A stretch of DNA of 64,000 bases from assembly GCA_965215345.1 (NCBI GenBank), contig CBDCDL010000002.1, positions 2,232,001 through 2,296,000 of the forward strand, given 5' to 3'. The position numbers and the translations under genes are program-made. The stretch's first letter is position 1. Each line of letters starts with the position of its first letter. The DNA is from CATQHW01 sp965215345. Lineage in GTDB: Bacteria; Spirochaetota; Spirochaetia; SZUA-6; Bin103. The notes beneath the pieces were generated by a model. The model saw only the letters and a list, made by a program, of their open reading frames with translations. It had not been told where the DNA came from and did not search any database. Shown here one piece after another: positions 42,505-50,543 of the stretch.

Positions 42505-44547
42505 GTGAGCAAGACGCTACTGATCGCATGCGCGCTCGTGCTGGCGCTGCCGTTCTCGGCATTCGCTACCGGCACGGAGGAAGAAGATGGCGATGGTTCG
42601 GCCGCGGCCGCCGATCGTACCACGTTCGACCACGAGTGGAACGACATCCGCTACTACAACACCATCGCCGACTACGCCAACGCCACCGGCAAGACCATCA
42701 CCTCGTTCCAGGAGGCGCCGATGCTGGCCGACATGGTGGCCGCCGGCGACCTGCCGCCGGTTGACGAGCGCCTGCCGGACGAGCCGTACGTGGTCGTGCC
42801 CTATCAGGAGATCGGCCAGTACGGCGGCTACGCCTACGTGGGCCGCGACGGTACCGGCCACTGGGGCGACGGCCACCTGCTGATCGGCATCGAGCAGTTG
42901 AACCGCATCGCCGGCGACCTCTCGACCCAGTCGCCGAACGTCGCGACGCATCACGAGCTGTCGGACGACGCCAGGGTGCTCACTGTGAAGCTGCGCGAGG
43001 GCATCAAGTGGTCCACCGGCGAGCCGTTCACCACCGATGACATCAAGTTCTGGTACGAGGACATCGTCCTCAACGAGGAGCTCACGCCGAATCCGGCCCG
43101 CTTCCTGCAGCCGGGGGGCGAGTTGATGAAGATGAACTTCATCGACGACTACACCTTTCAGTTCGCGTTCGCCGTCCCCAATCCGGTGGCGGTCGAGTGG
43201 CTGCCCCATCCGAACCGCGGGGTGACGCCGATCAAGCACGCCAAGCACTACTTCAGCCAGTTCCATCCCACGTACGTGGGCGCAAAGAAGGCCGAGGAGC
43301 TGGCCAGGGAAGCCGGCTTCGAGAGCTGGGTCCAGCACTTCAGCGATCTGAACAATTCCTGGAGCGAGCTGCCCAAGTTCAATACGGATCGGCCCATGCT
43401 CACCGCCTACCGGCTGGCGGAGATCGGCACCGACCTGGCGCGCTGGGAGCGCAACGCCTACTACTGGAAGATCGACGTCGAAGGCAACCAGCTCCCCTAC
43501 ATGGACGGCATCAACGCCGAGGTGTTCCAGGATTTGCAGGTGTTCGCGGGCAAGATCATCGCCGGTGAGATGACCATGTCGATCGGCTGGTACGCCCCCC
43601 TGAGCGACTACCCGCTGTTGAAGCAGAACGAGGAGGCCGGCGACTACACCGTCGAACTGTGGCCCAGTCTGGAGGGCTCCGCGCAGTTGTTCCAGGTCAA
43701 CCGCACGGTCGAGGACCCCGTGCTGGCCCCGATCTTTGCCGACAGCCGCTTCTCGCAGGCCCTGTCGCTGGCGCTCGATCGCGACGAGATCAACGAGGTG
43801 GTGTTCCAGGGCCTGGGCACGCCGCGGCAGCACACGTTGATCAGGGAGTCGATCTACTTCGAGCCGCAGTTCGCCGCGGCATACGCCGAGCACGACCTGG
43901 AGCGCGCCAACCGGCTCATGGACGAACTGGGGCTGGCCTGGGACGCCAACCAGGAGTGGCGCCTGCTGCCCGACGGCAAGCGCTTCTCGGTGGTCATGGA
44001 CACCGGCAACGCCGTCCTGCCCATTCACGAGCTGGCGGTGGAGCAGTGGAAGGAGATCGGCCTCGATGTGACCATGAAGAGCTTCTCCTACCAGCAGAGC
44101 GAGGAGCGCTCCAAGACCAACCAGATGCAGCTCTACGGCGGCTCGGCGGGATTCAACGCCCGCTCGGAGGCGTTCGTGGCCTCCCCGCTGTTCTTCGTCC
44201 CGCAGCGCCAGGGCTGGGAGAACCCGTGGGGCAACCAGTGGGCGCTCTGGTACGTCTCCGGCGGCGAGAACGGCATCGAGCCGCCCGACGAGGTCAAGCG
44301 CAACATCGAGCGCTGGGAAGGCATGATCGCGACCCGCGATCTCGACGAGAAGACCCGGCTGGGCAAGGGGATTCTCGCCTCGCAGGCGGACAACCTGTGG
44401 GTGATCGGCACGGTCGGCGAGGTGCCGCTGCCGATGCCGCGCAGCAACAAGCTGCGCAACTTCCCGGAGCGGGGCGGCCACGACTGGTCGATCGGCTCCT
44501 GGACCGGCCCGCAGCACCCCTCCCAGTTCTACCTGGTGCAGGAATAG
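42505..44547 (+). CDS. ABC transporter substrate-binding protein, peptide/nickel family
   Basis: A 680-residue periplasmic binding protein (SBP_bac_5 family). A signal peptide ends in FATGTEEE, a leader style common in spirochaetes. The core holds LTVKLREGIKWSTGEPFTTDDIKFWYEDI shortened here to LREGIKWSTGEPFTTDD, the family's central motif, and a long lobe with SIGWYAPLSDYP. It captures an oligopeptide or a sugar oligomer for the adjacent permeases. GTG start with AAGAGG upstream. The family also imports plant oligosaccharides, so the ligand is unknown. Confidence 0.9.
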   Translation: MSKTLLIACALVLALPFSAFATGTEEEDGDGSAAAADRTTFDHEWNDIRYYNTIADYANATGKTITSFQEAPMLADMVAAGDLPPVDERLPDEPYVVVPYQEIGQYGGYAYVGRDGTGHWGDGHLLIGIEQLNRIAGDLSTQSPNVATHHELSDDARVLTVKLREGIKWSTGEPFTTDDIKFWYEDIVLNEELTPNPARFLQPGGELMKMNFIDDYTFQFAFAVPNPVAVEWLPHPNRGVTPIKHAKHYFSQFHPTYVGAKKAEELAREAGFESWVQHFSDLNNSWSELPKFNTDRPMLTAYRLAEIGTDLARWERNAYYWKIDVEGNQLPYMDGINAEVFQDLQVFAGKIIAGEMTMSIGWYAPLSDYPLLKQNEEAGDYTVELWPSLEGSAQLFQVNRTVEDPVLAPIFADSRFSQALSLALDRDEINEVVFQGLGTPRQHTLIRESIYFEPQFAAAYAEHDLERANRLMDELGLAWDANQEWRLLPDGKRFSVVMDTGNAVLPIHELAVEQWKEIGLDVTMKSFSYQQSEERSKTNQMQLYGGSAGFNARSEAFVASPLFFVPQRQGWENPWGNQWALWYVSGGENGIEPPDEVKRNIERWEGMIATRDLDEKTRLGKGILASQADNLWVIGTVGEVPLPMPRSNKLRNFPERGGHDWSIGSWTGPQHPSQFYLVQE

Positions 44548-44651
44548 GCGCGCCACGCATCGCCGCGGCGCATGGCCGACGGCCGTCCGGATCGGGCCGG
44601 CTCACCTGAGCATCGCCCGGCCTGGCGGCCGTTCGTCTGTCCCGGAGTCCC

Positions 44652-45653
44652 ATGGGACCGTTGATACTCCGCCGTACGCTCTACATGATCGTCTCGCTCT
44701 GGGCGATCTCCATCGTGGCGTTCGTGGTCATCCAACTGCCGCCGGGTGACTTCGTCGACACCATGATCCTCAGCATGGAGCAGCAGACCGGGGAAGAGGT
44801 CGAGGAAGAGGAGGTCGCCAAGCTCAAGCGGCTGTACGGGCTGGATCGGCCGCTGGTGCCGCGTTACTTCGCCTGGATCGGCAAGATCGTGCTGCACGGC
44901 GACTTCGGCCGCTCGTTCGCGTTCAACAAGCCGACCGCGGAGTTGCTCGCCGAGCGGGTTCCGTTGACCATGCTCATCACCATCCTGACGCTGGTGGTGA
45001 CCTATCTCATCGCCATCCCGATCGGCATCTACTCGGCCACCCATCAGCACTCCTGGGCCGACCATCTGTTCAGCGGGGTAGGCTTCATGGGACTGGCCAC
45101 CCCGAACTTCGCCCTGGCGCTGGTGCTGATGTGGCTGGGCTTTCGCTACTTCGACGTCTCCATCGGGGGACTGTTCTCGACCGAGTACCGGCTGGCGCCG
45201 TGGTCGTGGGCGAAGCTGTGGGACGCCGTCAAGCACCTGCCGGTACCGTTGCTGGTGATCGGCACCGCCGGCACCGCCGGGCTGATCCGGGTGATGCGCG
45301 GCACGCTGCTGGACGAGCTCGGCAAGCAGTACGTGATCACGGCCCGCGCCAAGGGGGTGGACGAGCGGCGCCTCCTGTTCCGCTACCCGGTGCGCATCGC
45401 CATCAACCCGCTGATCAGCACCGTCGGCTGGCTGCTGCCGGCCATCGTCTCCGGCGAGGCGATCACCGCCATCGTGCTCAACCTGCCTACCACCGGGCCG
45501 ATGCTGCTGCGCGCGCTGCTGTTCCAGGACACTTACCTGGCCGGCAGCACGGTGCTGTTCCTGGGCGCGCTGACCGTGATCGGCACCTTTCTTTCCGACC
45601 TGGCGCTGGTGTGGGTGGATCCCCGCATCCGCTTCGAGCGAGTCGCGGCATGA
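44652..45653 (+). CDS. ABC transporter permease (DppB type)
   Basis: A 333-residue inner-membrane permease with six hydrophobic segments and the EAA loop in TARAKGVDERRLLFRYPVRIAINPL, specific for contact with an ATPase. N-terminus and loop layout match DppB. The stop overlaps the next permease by ATGA. It lies 104 nt after the binding-protein gene. Confidence 0.92.
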   Translation: MGPLILRRTLYMIVSLWAISIVAFVVIQLPPGDFVDTMILSMEQQTGEEVEEEEVAKLKRLYGLDRPLVPRYFAWIGKIVLHGDFGRSFAFNKPTAELLAERVPLTMLITILTLVVTYLIAIPIGIYSATHQHSWADHLFSGVGFMGLATPNFALALVLMWLGFRYFDVSIGGLFSTEYRLAPWSWAKLWDAVKHLPVPLLVIGTAGTAGLIRVMRGTLLDELGKQYVITARAKGVDERRLLFRYPVRIAINPLISTVGWLLPAIVSGEAITAIVLNLPTTGPMLLRALLFQDTYLAGSTVLFLGALTVIGTFLSDLALVWVDPRIRFERVAA

Positions 45654-46780
45654 GCAGCACGGAACGCGGCGCCGCCGGCCAAGGCGCCCCTGCCGTCCGG
45701 GAGGAACGCTACTACGTCGCATCGCAGTGGCAGTTGATGTGGCGGAAATTCCGCCGCCACCGCATGGCCCTGATCGGTGGTAGCGTGCTGCTGTTCCTGT
45801 ACCTGACCACCGCCGTGGCCGGCTTTCTCAGCCCGTACGAGAAAGCCACCCGCGATGCACACTACGTGCTGGCGCCCCCGCAGCGGGTGCGCCTGTTTCA
45901 CGACGGACGGTTCGTCGGGCCGTTCGTGTACGCGCTGGAGAGGACCCGCGACCCGGAGACCCTGCAGCGCATCTACACCGAGGACCGCAGCGCTCCGCAT
46001 CGCATCCGGTTGTTCGTGCGCACCGATCCGTACAAGTTCCTGGGCTTCATCCGCACGGACCTGCACCTGTTCGGGGTAGCGCCGCCCGCCACGCTCTACC
46101 TGTTCGGGACCGACGAGCTGGGGCGCGACCTTCTCTCCCGGGTGTTCCATGCCGGCCGGGTGTCCCTGTCGGTGGGACTGATCGGCGTGATCATCAGTTT
46201 CCTGCTGGGCGTGATTATCGGCGGCATCTCCGGGTACGTCGGCGGGGCGGTGGACACGGTGATCCAGCGCATCATCGAGTTCCTGATCAGCGTCCCGACG
46301 TTGCCGCTGTGGATGGGTTTGACGGCGGCCCTGCCGCCGAAGTGGCCGGCCCTGCGCGTGTACTTCGGGGTCACGATCATCCTGTCGATCCTGGGCTGGA
46401 CCGGACTGGCGCGCGTGGTGCGCGGCAAGCTGCTGGAGTTGCGCAGCGCCGACTTCGTGCTCGCCGCGCGGGTGAGCGGCGCCACCGGCGGGGCGATCGT
46501 CCGCCGCCACCTGCTGCCGTCGTTCCTGAGCTACCAGATCGTCCATCTGACCCTGGCGGTGCCGAACATGATCCTGGGAGAAACGGCGCTGAGCTTCATC
46601 GGGTTGGGCCTGAAGGCGCCGGTGGTGAGTTGGGGCGTGCTGCTCACCGATGCCCAGAACTTCCGCACGGTCGCCCTCAGCCCCTGGCTGCTGATCCCGG
46701 TCCTGTTCGTGGTGGTCACGGTCATGGCCTTCATGTTCCTGGGTGACGGCTTGCGCGACGCCGCCGACCCGTACAAGTGA
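45650..46780 (+). CDS. ABC transporter permease (DppC type)
   Basis: A 376-residue permease. A cytoplasmic N-terminal stretch MWRKFRRHRMALIGG leads to the first membrane helix; a roughly 130-residue periplasmic insert follows; the EAA-like loop is LAARVSGATGGAIVRRHLLP. Normal DppC is about 300 residues, so the insert is long. No ATPase gene follows (a PhyH-like gene does), so the complex must borrow ATPases encoded elsewhere. Confidence 0.9.
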   Translation: MSSTERGAAGQGAPAVREERYYVASQWQLMWRKFRRHRMALIGGSVLLFLYLTTAVAGFLSPYEKATRDAHYVLAPPQRVRLFHDGRFVGPFVYALERTRDPETLQRIYTEDRSAPHRIRLFVRTDPYKFLGFIRTDLHLFGVAPPATLYLFGTDELGRDLLSRVFHAGRVSLSVGLIGVIISFLLGVIIGGISGYVGGAVDTVIQRIIEFLISVPTLPLWMGLTAALPPKWPALRVYFGVTIILSILGWTGLARVVRGKLLELRSADFVLAARVSGATGGAIVRRHLLPSFLSYQIVHLTLAVPNMILGETALSFIGLGLKAPVVSWGVLLTDAQNFRTVALSPWLLIPVLFVVVTVMAFMFLGDGLRDAADPYK

Positions 46781-46820
46781 GCCCACGTGCCCGAACCCAG
46801 CCGCGGTGGAGGATGACGCG

Positions 46821-47669
46821 ATGACACGGTCGGACCTCGACGGACACCTGCAGCATGTCCGCCGTGACGGATTCACCGTCCTGCGCAGCCTCACCCGCGC
46901 ACACGTCCCAAGGTGGCGGGCGGCCATCCTGGATCGCTACGGCATCGATGGAAAGAGTCCCATCGACCTCCTGGCCGAGCGCCCGGAGCTGGTGCTGCCG
47001 TACGTCACCCATCCCGACCTGCTCGACCTGCTGGAGGGGCTGATGGGACCCTTCGTCGGGCTTGCCGGGTCCGGAGCCCTGGTCGAGCCCTCCGTCGCGG
47101 AGGACCTCGCGCGTCGCGAGCGGGTGTGGCATCGCGACATGTGGCCGCTCCCCGGTTGGACCGACGACTACCTGCCGCCCGACGGCGTGAACGTGCTGAC
47201 GTACCTGCAGGAAGGCGAGGCGGCCGGGCCGCTGCGCGTGCTGCCCGGTTCTCACCGCGGCCGGCGCGGCATCCCGGACGACGCCGTTCAGCAACCGCAT
47301 CCCGATGAGCTGGCGGTGCGGGTCGAGCCCGGCGATACGGTGGTGGTGCACTCCGGCACGCTCCACAGCGGGGCCGGCAACTTCAGCGGCGCCGAGCGGA
47401 TCCTGGTGTACGCGTTCTTCACCAAGTGCTGGCTGCCCCGGGAAGGCGACCACGACAACGCGGAAATCCGGCGCCTGCTCGACGACGCGCGGAGGCGTAA
47501 CGATCGGCGCGTGGTGCGTCTGTTCGCGCCGGATCGTGCCGAGCTGATCGATCGGGCCAAGCAGTTTCACGCGCACCGCCCGAACGGCTGTTCGATCTCC
47601 CAGGAGGAGATGTGGCGGCGGTGGATCGCCGAGGATCGCGCGGCCCTGGACGCCACGGGTCCGGCATGA
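46821..47669 (+). CDS. Phytanoyl-CoA dioxygenase family protein
   Basis: A 282-residue Fe(II)/2-oxoglutarate oxygenase. Iron ligands are visible as the HxD in VWHRDMWPLPGW and the distal His in VVVHSGTLHSGAG; a 2-oxoglutarate-binding Arg lies near ERILVYAF. The family hydroxylates small molecules or lipids; target unknown. ATG 46821 follows GGAGGAT. The context is a sugar/peptide uptake operon and a mannonate-dehydratase-like gene. Confidence 0.85.
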   Translation: MTRSDLDGHLQHVRRDGFTVLRSLTRAHVPRWRAAILDRYGIDGKSPIDLLAERPELVLPYVTHPDLLDLLEGLMGPFVGLAGSGALVEPSVAEDLARRERVWHRDMWPLPGWTDDYLPPDGVNVLTYLQEGEAAGPLRVLPGSHRGRRGIPDDAVQQPHPDELAVRVEPGDTVVVHSGTLHSGAGNFSGAERILVYAFFTKCWLPREGDHDNAEIRRLLDDARRRNDRRVVRLFAPDRAELIDRAKQFHAHRPNGCSISQEEMWRRWIAEDRAALDATGPA

Positions 47670-47688
47670 TGGAAATGGGGGATACGCG

Positions 47689-48669
47689 ATGAGAATAGGT
47701 GTGGTCGTTCGGCCGCTGAACGACGCCAACCTCCGGCTGGCCGCCCAGATCGGGGCGGACGAAGTATGCGCGGGCATCTCGCACCAGTTCGGCCGGGTCT
47801 GGTCCCTGGAGGAGATCGCCGATCTGAAGCGGCGTATCGAGGACTTCGGGCTGCGCTGGCGGGTGGTGGAGACGCTGCCGGTCAGCGACGCCGTCAAGCT
47901 TGGCCTGGAGGGTCGGGACGCGGAGCTCGACGCCCTGCGCGAAACGATCAGGAACCTGGGAGCGGCGGGACTCGACACTGCCGTCTATACGTGGACGGCC
48001 GTGTTCTCGTGGCTGCGAACCGATCTCGCCGTGCCCGTGCGGGGCGGCGGACTGGCCACCGGTTACGACCACGCCGTCATGCAGAGCAGACCGCCCGCGA
48101 CCGTCACGGTCCGGGAAGACCGGTTGTGGGAGACGCTCGACTACTTCCTGCGCGCGATCGTTCCGGTAGCGGAGGAGGCCGGGGTCAAGCTGGCGCTCCA
48201 TCCGGACGATCCGCCGCTGTCGCCGGTGCGCGGCGTGGGGCGGATCATGATCAGCCCGGAACACTTCCAGCGGGCGCTGGACCTGGTGCCCAGCGAGGTC
48301 AACGGGATGACGCTGTGCCAGGGGTGTTTCTCGGAGATGGGCGTCGACGTCCCGCGTGAGATCGCGCGGTTCACCGGTCAGGGGCGCGTGAACTTCGCCC
48401 ACTTCCGCAACCTGCGTGGTACCGGTCAGCGGTTCACCGAGCAGTTCCACGATGACGGCGACGTCGACATGGCAGCGATCATGCGCGCCTTCCTGGACGC
48501 CGGCTACACCGGCGCCATGCGGCCGGATCACGTGCCGCTCATGGAGGGCGATGGCAGCGACGACCCTGGCTACACCATGACCGGCCGGCTGTTTGCGGTC
48601 GGGTACATGCGTGGCCTCATGCACGCGCTGCGCGGCGACCGAAACGAATGGGTGCAGGTCTCGAACTGA
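47689..48669 (+). CDS. uxuA: Mannonate dehydratase-like (UxuA-type) TIM-barrel protein
   Basis: A 326-residue TIM barrel with UxuA landmarks: VVETLPVSDAVKLG, KLALHPDDPP (metal ligand His and substrate contact), NGMTLCQGCFSEMG (Cys and Glu) and MRPDHVPLM (His). UxuA removes water from D-mannonate to 2-keto-3-deoxygluconate in uronate breakdown. It lacks a stretch of the E. coli enzyme, as shorter members do, so the symbol is tentative. ATG 47689 follows GGGGGA. It closes the transporter/dioxygenase set. Confidence 0.75.
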   Translation: MRIGVVVRPLNDANLRLAAQIGADEVCAGISHQFGRVWSLEEIADLKRRIEDFGLRWRVVETLPVSDAVKLGLEGRDAELDALRETIRNLGAAGLDTAVYTWTAVFSWLRTDLAVPVRGGGLATGYDHAVMQSRPPATVTVREDRLWETLDYFLRAIVPVAEEAGVKLALHPDDPPLSPVRGVGRIMISPEHFQRALDLVPSEVNGMTLCQGCFSEMGVDVPREIARFTGQGRVNFAHFRNLRGTGQRFTEQFHDDGDVDMAAIMRAFLDAGYTGAMRPDHVPLMEGDGSDDPGYTMTGRLFAVGYMRGLMHALRGDRNEWVQVSN

Positions 48670-48684
48670 GCGATTCTGCGGTGT

Positions 48685-48712
48685 CTGACAGGGTCGTGCT
48701 ATCTTTTGTAAT
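48685..48712 (+). promoter_or_regulatory. Promoter of the outer-membrane-like protein gene
   Basis: CTGACA (48685-48690), a 16-bp spacer, TGTAAT (48707-48712): each hexamer is one base from consensus. A GGAGG Shine-Dalgarno at 48718-48722 lies 11 nt before the ATG at 48734, so the RNA leader would be about 14 nt. Confidence 0.6.
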
Positions 48713-48733
48713 TCGATGGAGGTTCTAACTAAC

Positions 48734-49594
48734 ATGCGACGAGTACTAATCACGGCGGCGATCGGTGCCGTCCTGGTGATGGCGGCCGCCGCCCACGACG
48801 ACGAGGTGTCGACCGCCGACGTTCTGGCGGTGCTGGAAGAGATCAACCGGAAGGTGGGTGACGAAGAACCGGTCTCCTCTGACCGAGCGTCCGAATCCGG
48901 GTTCGGCGGCGGCCCGTTCCTGCCGTTGCGCTACCTGCCGGGCGTTGCCGACCTGAACGCCTACTTCGAGCAGCTCGGCTCGTACGCGCCGATGAGCGAG
49001 TTCTTCTACCCGCTCAAGGATGGCGGCGGCGGCACGTGGCGCTGGAGCGTGGACGGGAGCCTCCAGTTCGGCATGGAGTACGCTGGGTTCGGCCAGGACG
49101 TTCTCGGCTTTGCCAAACACGTGACTGATCCCCACGGCCCCCGCGACACCGTCGATGCGGACGCGGATGGATACGACGACTACCACAGCTACTCCGGGTA
49201 CGGACAGCGCTACTACGCCGGCATCGCGCAGTACAAGTGGGCGCTCGCGCCGAGTCTCTACCTGCAGACCGGAATCAAGGCCGGGCTCGGCTTCGAGTTG
49301 CTGCGCTACGGCATGAACCGGCGCCAAGTACTCACGGACACGCTTGGCATCACCTCGGGCGTCAACTCGTGGACGCGCACCAGCCTGCTCGGCGGCGCAT
49401 ACGCCGGCCTCCAGATCGGTCTGGACGGCGACCGCAACGTCGTCAAGCTGGGCCTCGAGGTCGGCGTGAACGGGCACTTCGCCCTTGGAGACTGGCAGCC
49501 GGCAACCGGCGTGCACAAGCTTGTCCCGGTTCCGCCGGCAGACATGCAGGCGCACAACTTCTGGTTGTGGATCGGCCCGCAGTTCCACTACTGA
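48734..49594 (+). CDS. Putative outer-membrane beta-barrel protein, unknown
   Basis: A 286-residue exported protein: signal peptide MRRVLITAAIGAVLVMAAAA, an acidic helical stretch (ADVLAVLEEINRKVGD), then Gly/Tyr-rich alternating strands (LQTGIKAGLGFELL, AGLQIGLDGDRN, FWLWIGPQFHY) with a terminal aromatic, which is typical of outer-membrane barrels. I find no named family. The ATG at 48716 is rejected because the Shine-Dalgarno overlaps it and it would precede the signal peptide. It has its own promoter. Confidence 0.65.
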   Translation: MRRVLITAAIGAVLVMAAAAHDDEVSTADVLAVLEEINRKVGDEEPVSSDRASESGFGGGPFLPLRYLPGVADLNAYFEQLGSYAPMSEFFYPLKDGGGGTWRWSVDGSLQFGMEYAGFGQDVLGFAKHVTDPHGPRDTVDADADGYDDYHSYSGYGQRYYAGIAQYKWALAPSLYLQTGIKAGLGFELLRYGMNRRQVLTDTLGITSGVNSWTRTSLLGGAYAGLQIGLDGDRNVVKLGLEVGVNGHFALGDWQPATGVHKLVPVPPADMQAHNFWLWIGPQFHY

Positions 49595-49601
49595 GTCGGC
49601 A

Positions 49602-49670
49602 GTGCCACCGATCATCGAAGTAGAGAAGCTGCATAAGCGGTACGGCGACGTGGTGGCGGTCGACGAGGTC
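49602..49670 (+). pseudogene. Truncated ABC ATPase start (23 codons)
   Basis: A GTG at 49602 opens VPPIIEVEKLHKRYGDVVAVD, the unmistakable first strand of a MacB/drug-type ABC ATPase, then the frame changes to unrelated sequence before Walker A. No ATP-binding motif follows in any frame to 49809. This is the relic of an ABC transporter gene cut off by deletion. It may be related to the missing ATPases of the transporter at 42.5-46.8 kb, but that is speculative. Confidence 0.5.
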
Positions 49671-49809
49671 GGAGAATCCGGCCAGCTATCGCAATCTGGC
49701 GCGCCACATTTCGCTGCCGATCGCGGCCCGACCCGTCAGGCCGCGCCGTCGCCCGTCCGGCAGCATCGTCACCCTGATCGGCATGAGTTGCGCGGACGCG
49801 GCTTCCGAG

Positions 49810-50181
49810 CTACCAGACCGCCTCCGGATAGTAGGTGTGGATCGTGTCGTCCTTCGTCAGCAGTGGCGATTCGTCGAGTGCAGCCTGCGCGGTGATGAGT
49901 CTATCGAATGGATCGCGGGTCCACTTCATGCCGATCGCCTTCCGTACTACCGCCGCGAACGGCTTGCTGCACATACCGATCTGGATGGTGGCGTGCAGGT
50001 AGTCGTGGATCTCGGCCGCCTTGGCTCCGATCCTGCCGGTCTCGAACAGGTACTCCAGTTCGAGGAGCACCATCGGAGACACCAGGAGATCATGACTCTC
50101 GATCAGCTCCCGTGCCATGCGCGAGATGCGCTTCTCATCCTTCTGGTAGAGCCAGATGACCACGTGAGTATCAAGGTACAC
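49810..50181 (-). CDS. PIN-domain toxin (VapC type)
   Basis: A 123-residue PIN nuclease. The acidic residues are visible in LDTHVVIWL (Asp), SPMVLLELEYL (Glu), and TRDPFDRLITAQA (Asp, Asp). VapC toxins cut tRNA or rRNA. GTG 50181 overlaps the antitoxin stop by 11 nt. The order antitoxin then toxin, and a shared regulated promoter, make it a toxin-antitoxin unit. Confidence 0.85.
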   Translation of the reverse strand: MYLDTHVVIWLYQKDEKRISRMARELIESHDLLVSPMVLLELEYLFETGRIGAKAAEIHDYLHATIQIGMCSKPFAAVVRKAIGMKWTRDPFDRLITAQAALDESPLLTKDDTIHTYYPEAVW

Positions 50182-50407
50182 GGTCGGCGCGCCACTCGTG
50201 GGACCAGTCGATGTGCACGAGTTCGTCCGGGTCGCCGACGACGATCTGATGCGCGGTCAGTCGGTCCCACTTCGATGCCCGCTCCTCGGCCACGATTCTC
50301 AGTAGCCGGCCCCGGCGTTCGACTTCCACCGGGACGCCCGTGTCTACCACCGAGTCGAGGATGTTGTAGAGGTTTTGCCGGAGTCTGGTTGCGCTGATGG
50401 CTGCCAT
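50171..50407 (-). CDS. Phd/YefM-type antitoxin
   Basis: A 78-residue protein with the Phd N-terminal pattern (ISATRLRQNLYNILDSV, PVEVERRGRLLRIVAEE), the DNA-binding half, and an acidic/Trp-rich tail that would wrap the toxin. ATG 50407. It both neutralises the PIN toxin and represses the operon, as judged from the paired operators just upstream. Confidence 0.8.
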   Translation of the reverse strand: MAAISATRLRQNLYNILDSVVDTGVPVEVERRGRLLRIVAEERASKWDRLTAHQIVVGDPDELVHIDWSHEWRADRVP

Positions 50408-50414
50408 GGCGGCG

Positions 50415-50458
50415 AAGATAGCCAGGTAACGTACGTGTGGCAAGCGCGTAACGTACGT
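50415..50458 (-). promoter_or_regulatory. Toxin-antitoxin promoter with two ACGTACGT operators
   Basis: On the minus strand TTGCCA (50438-50443), a 17-bp spacer, and TATCTT (50415-50420) form a promoter whose start site would lie at the ATG (50407), 7 nt beyond the -10. Two copies of the 11-mer GTAACGTACGT (plus strand 50426-50436 and 50448-50458), each containing the palindrome ACGTACGT, are spaced 22 bp apart (two helical turns) and cover the spacer and the -35 upstream side. This is how Phd-type antitoxins autoregulate. Confidence 0.7.
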
Positions 50459-50512
50459 AGCACGACAGCTTGTTCTCCATGGCGATATCCTCGATCTGGA
50501 CAGCAACGCCCG

Positions 50513-50541
50513 TGGTCGGGTGCAGGAATGGTCGGGTGCAG
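50513..50541. repeat. Two 13-bp direct repeats downstream of murA
   Basis: TGGTCGGGTGCAG occurs at 50513-50525 and 50529-50541 with a 16-bp period, 3 bp past the murA stop. No function is evident; it may be slippage debris. Confidence 0.5.
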
Positions 50542-50543
50542 CT

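Noticed and set aside
42517..44556. 679-codon minus-strand open frame opposite the ABC binding protein
   Set aside because: Mirror of the SBP_bac_5 coding frame; the plus strand has promoter, Shine-Dalgarno and signal peptide.
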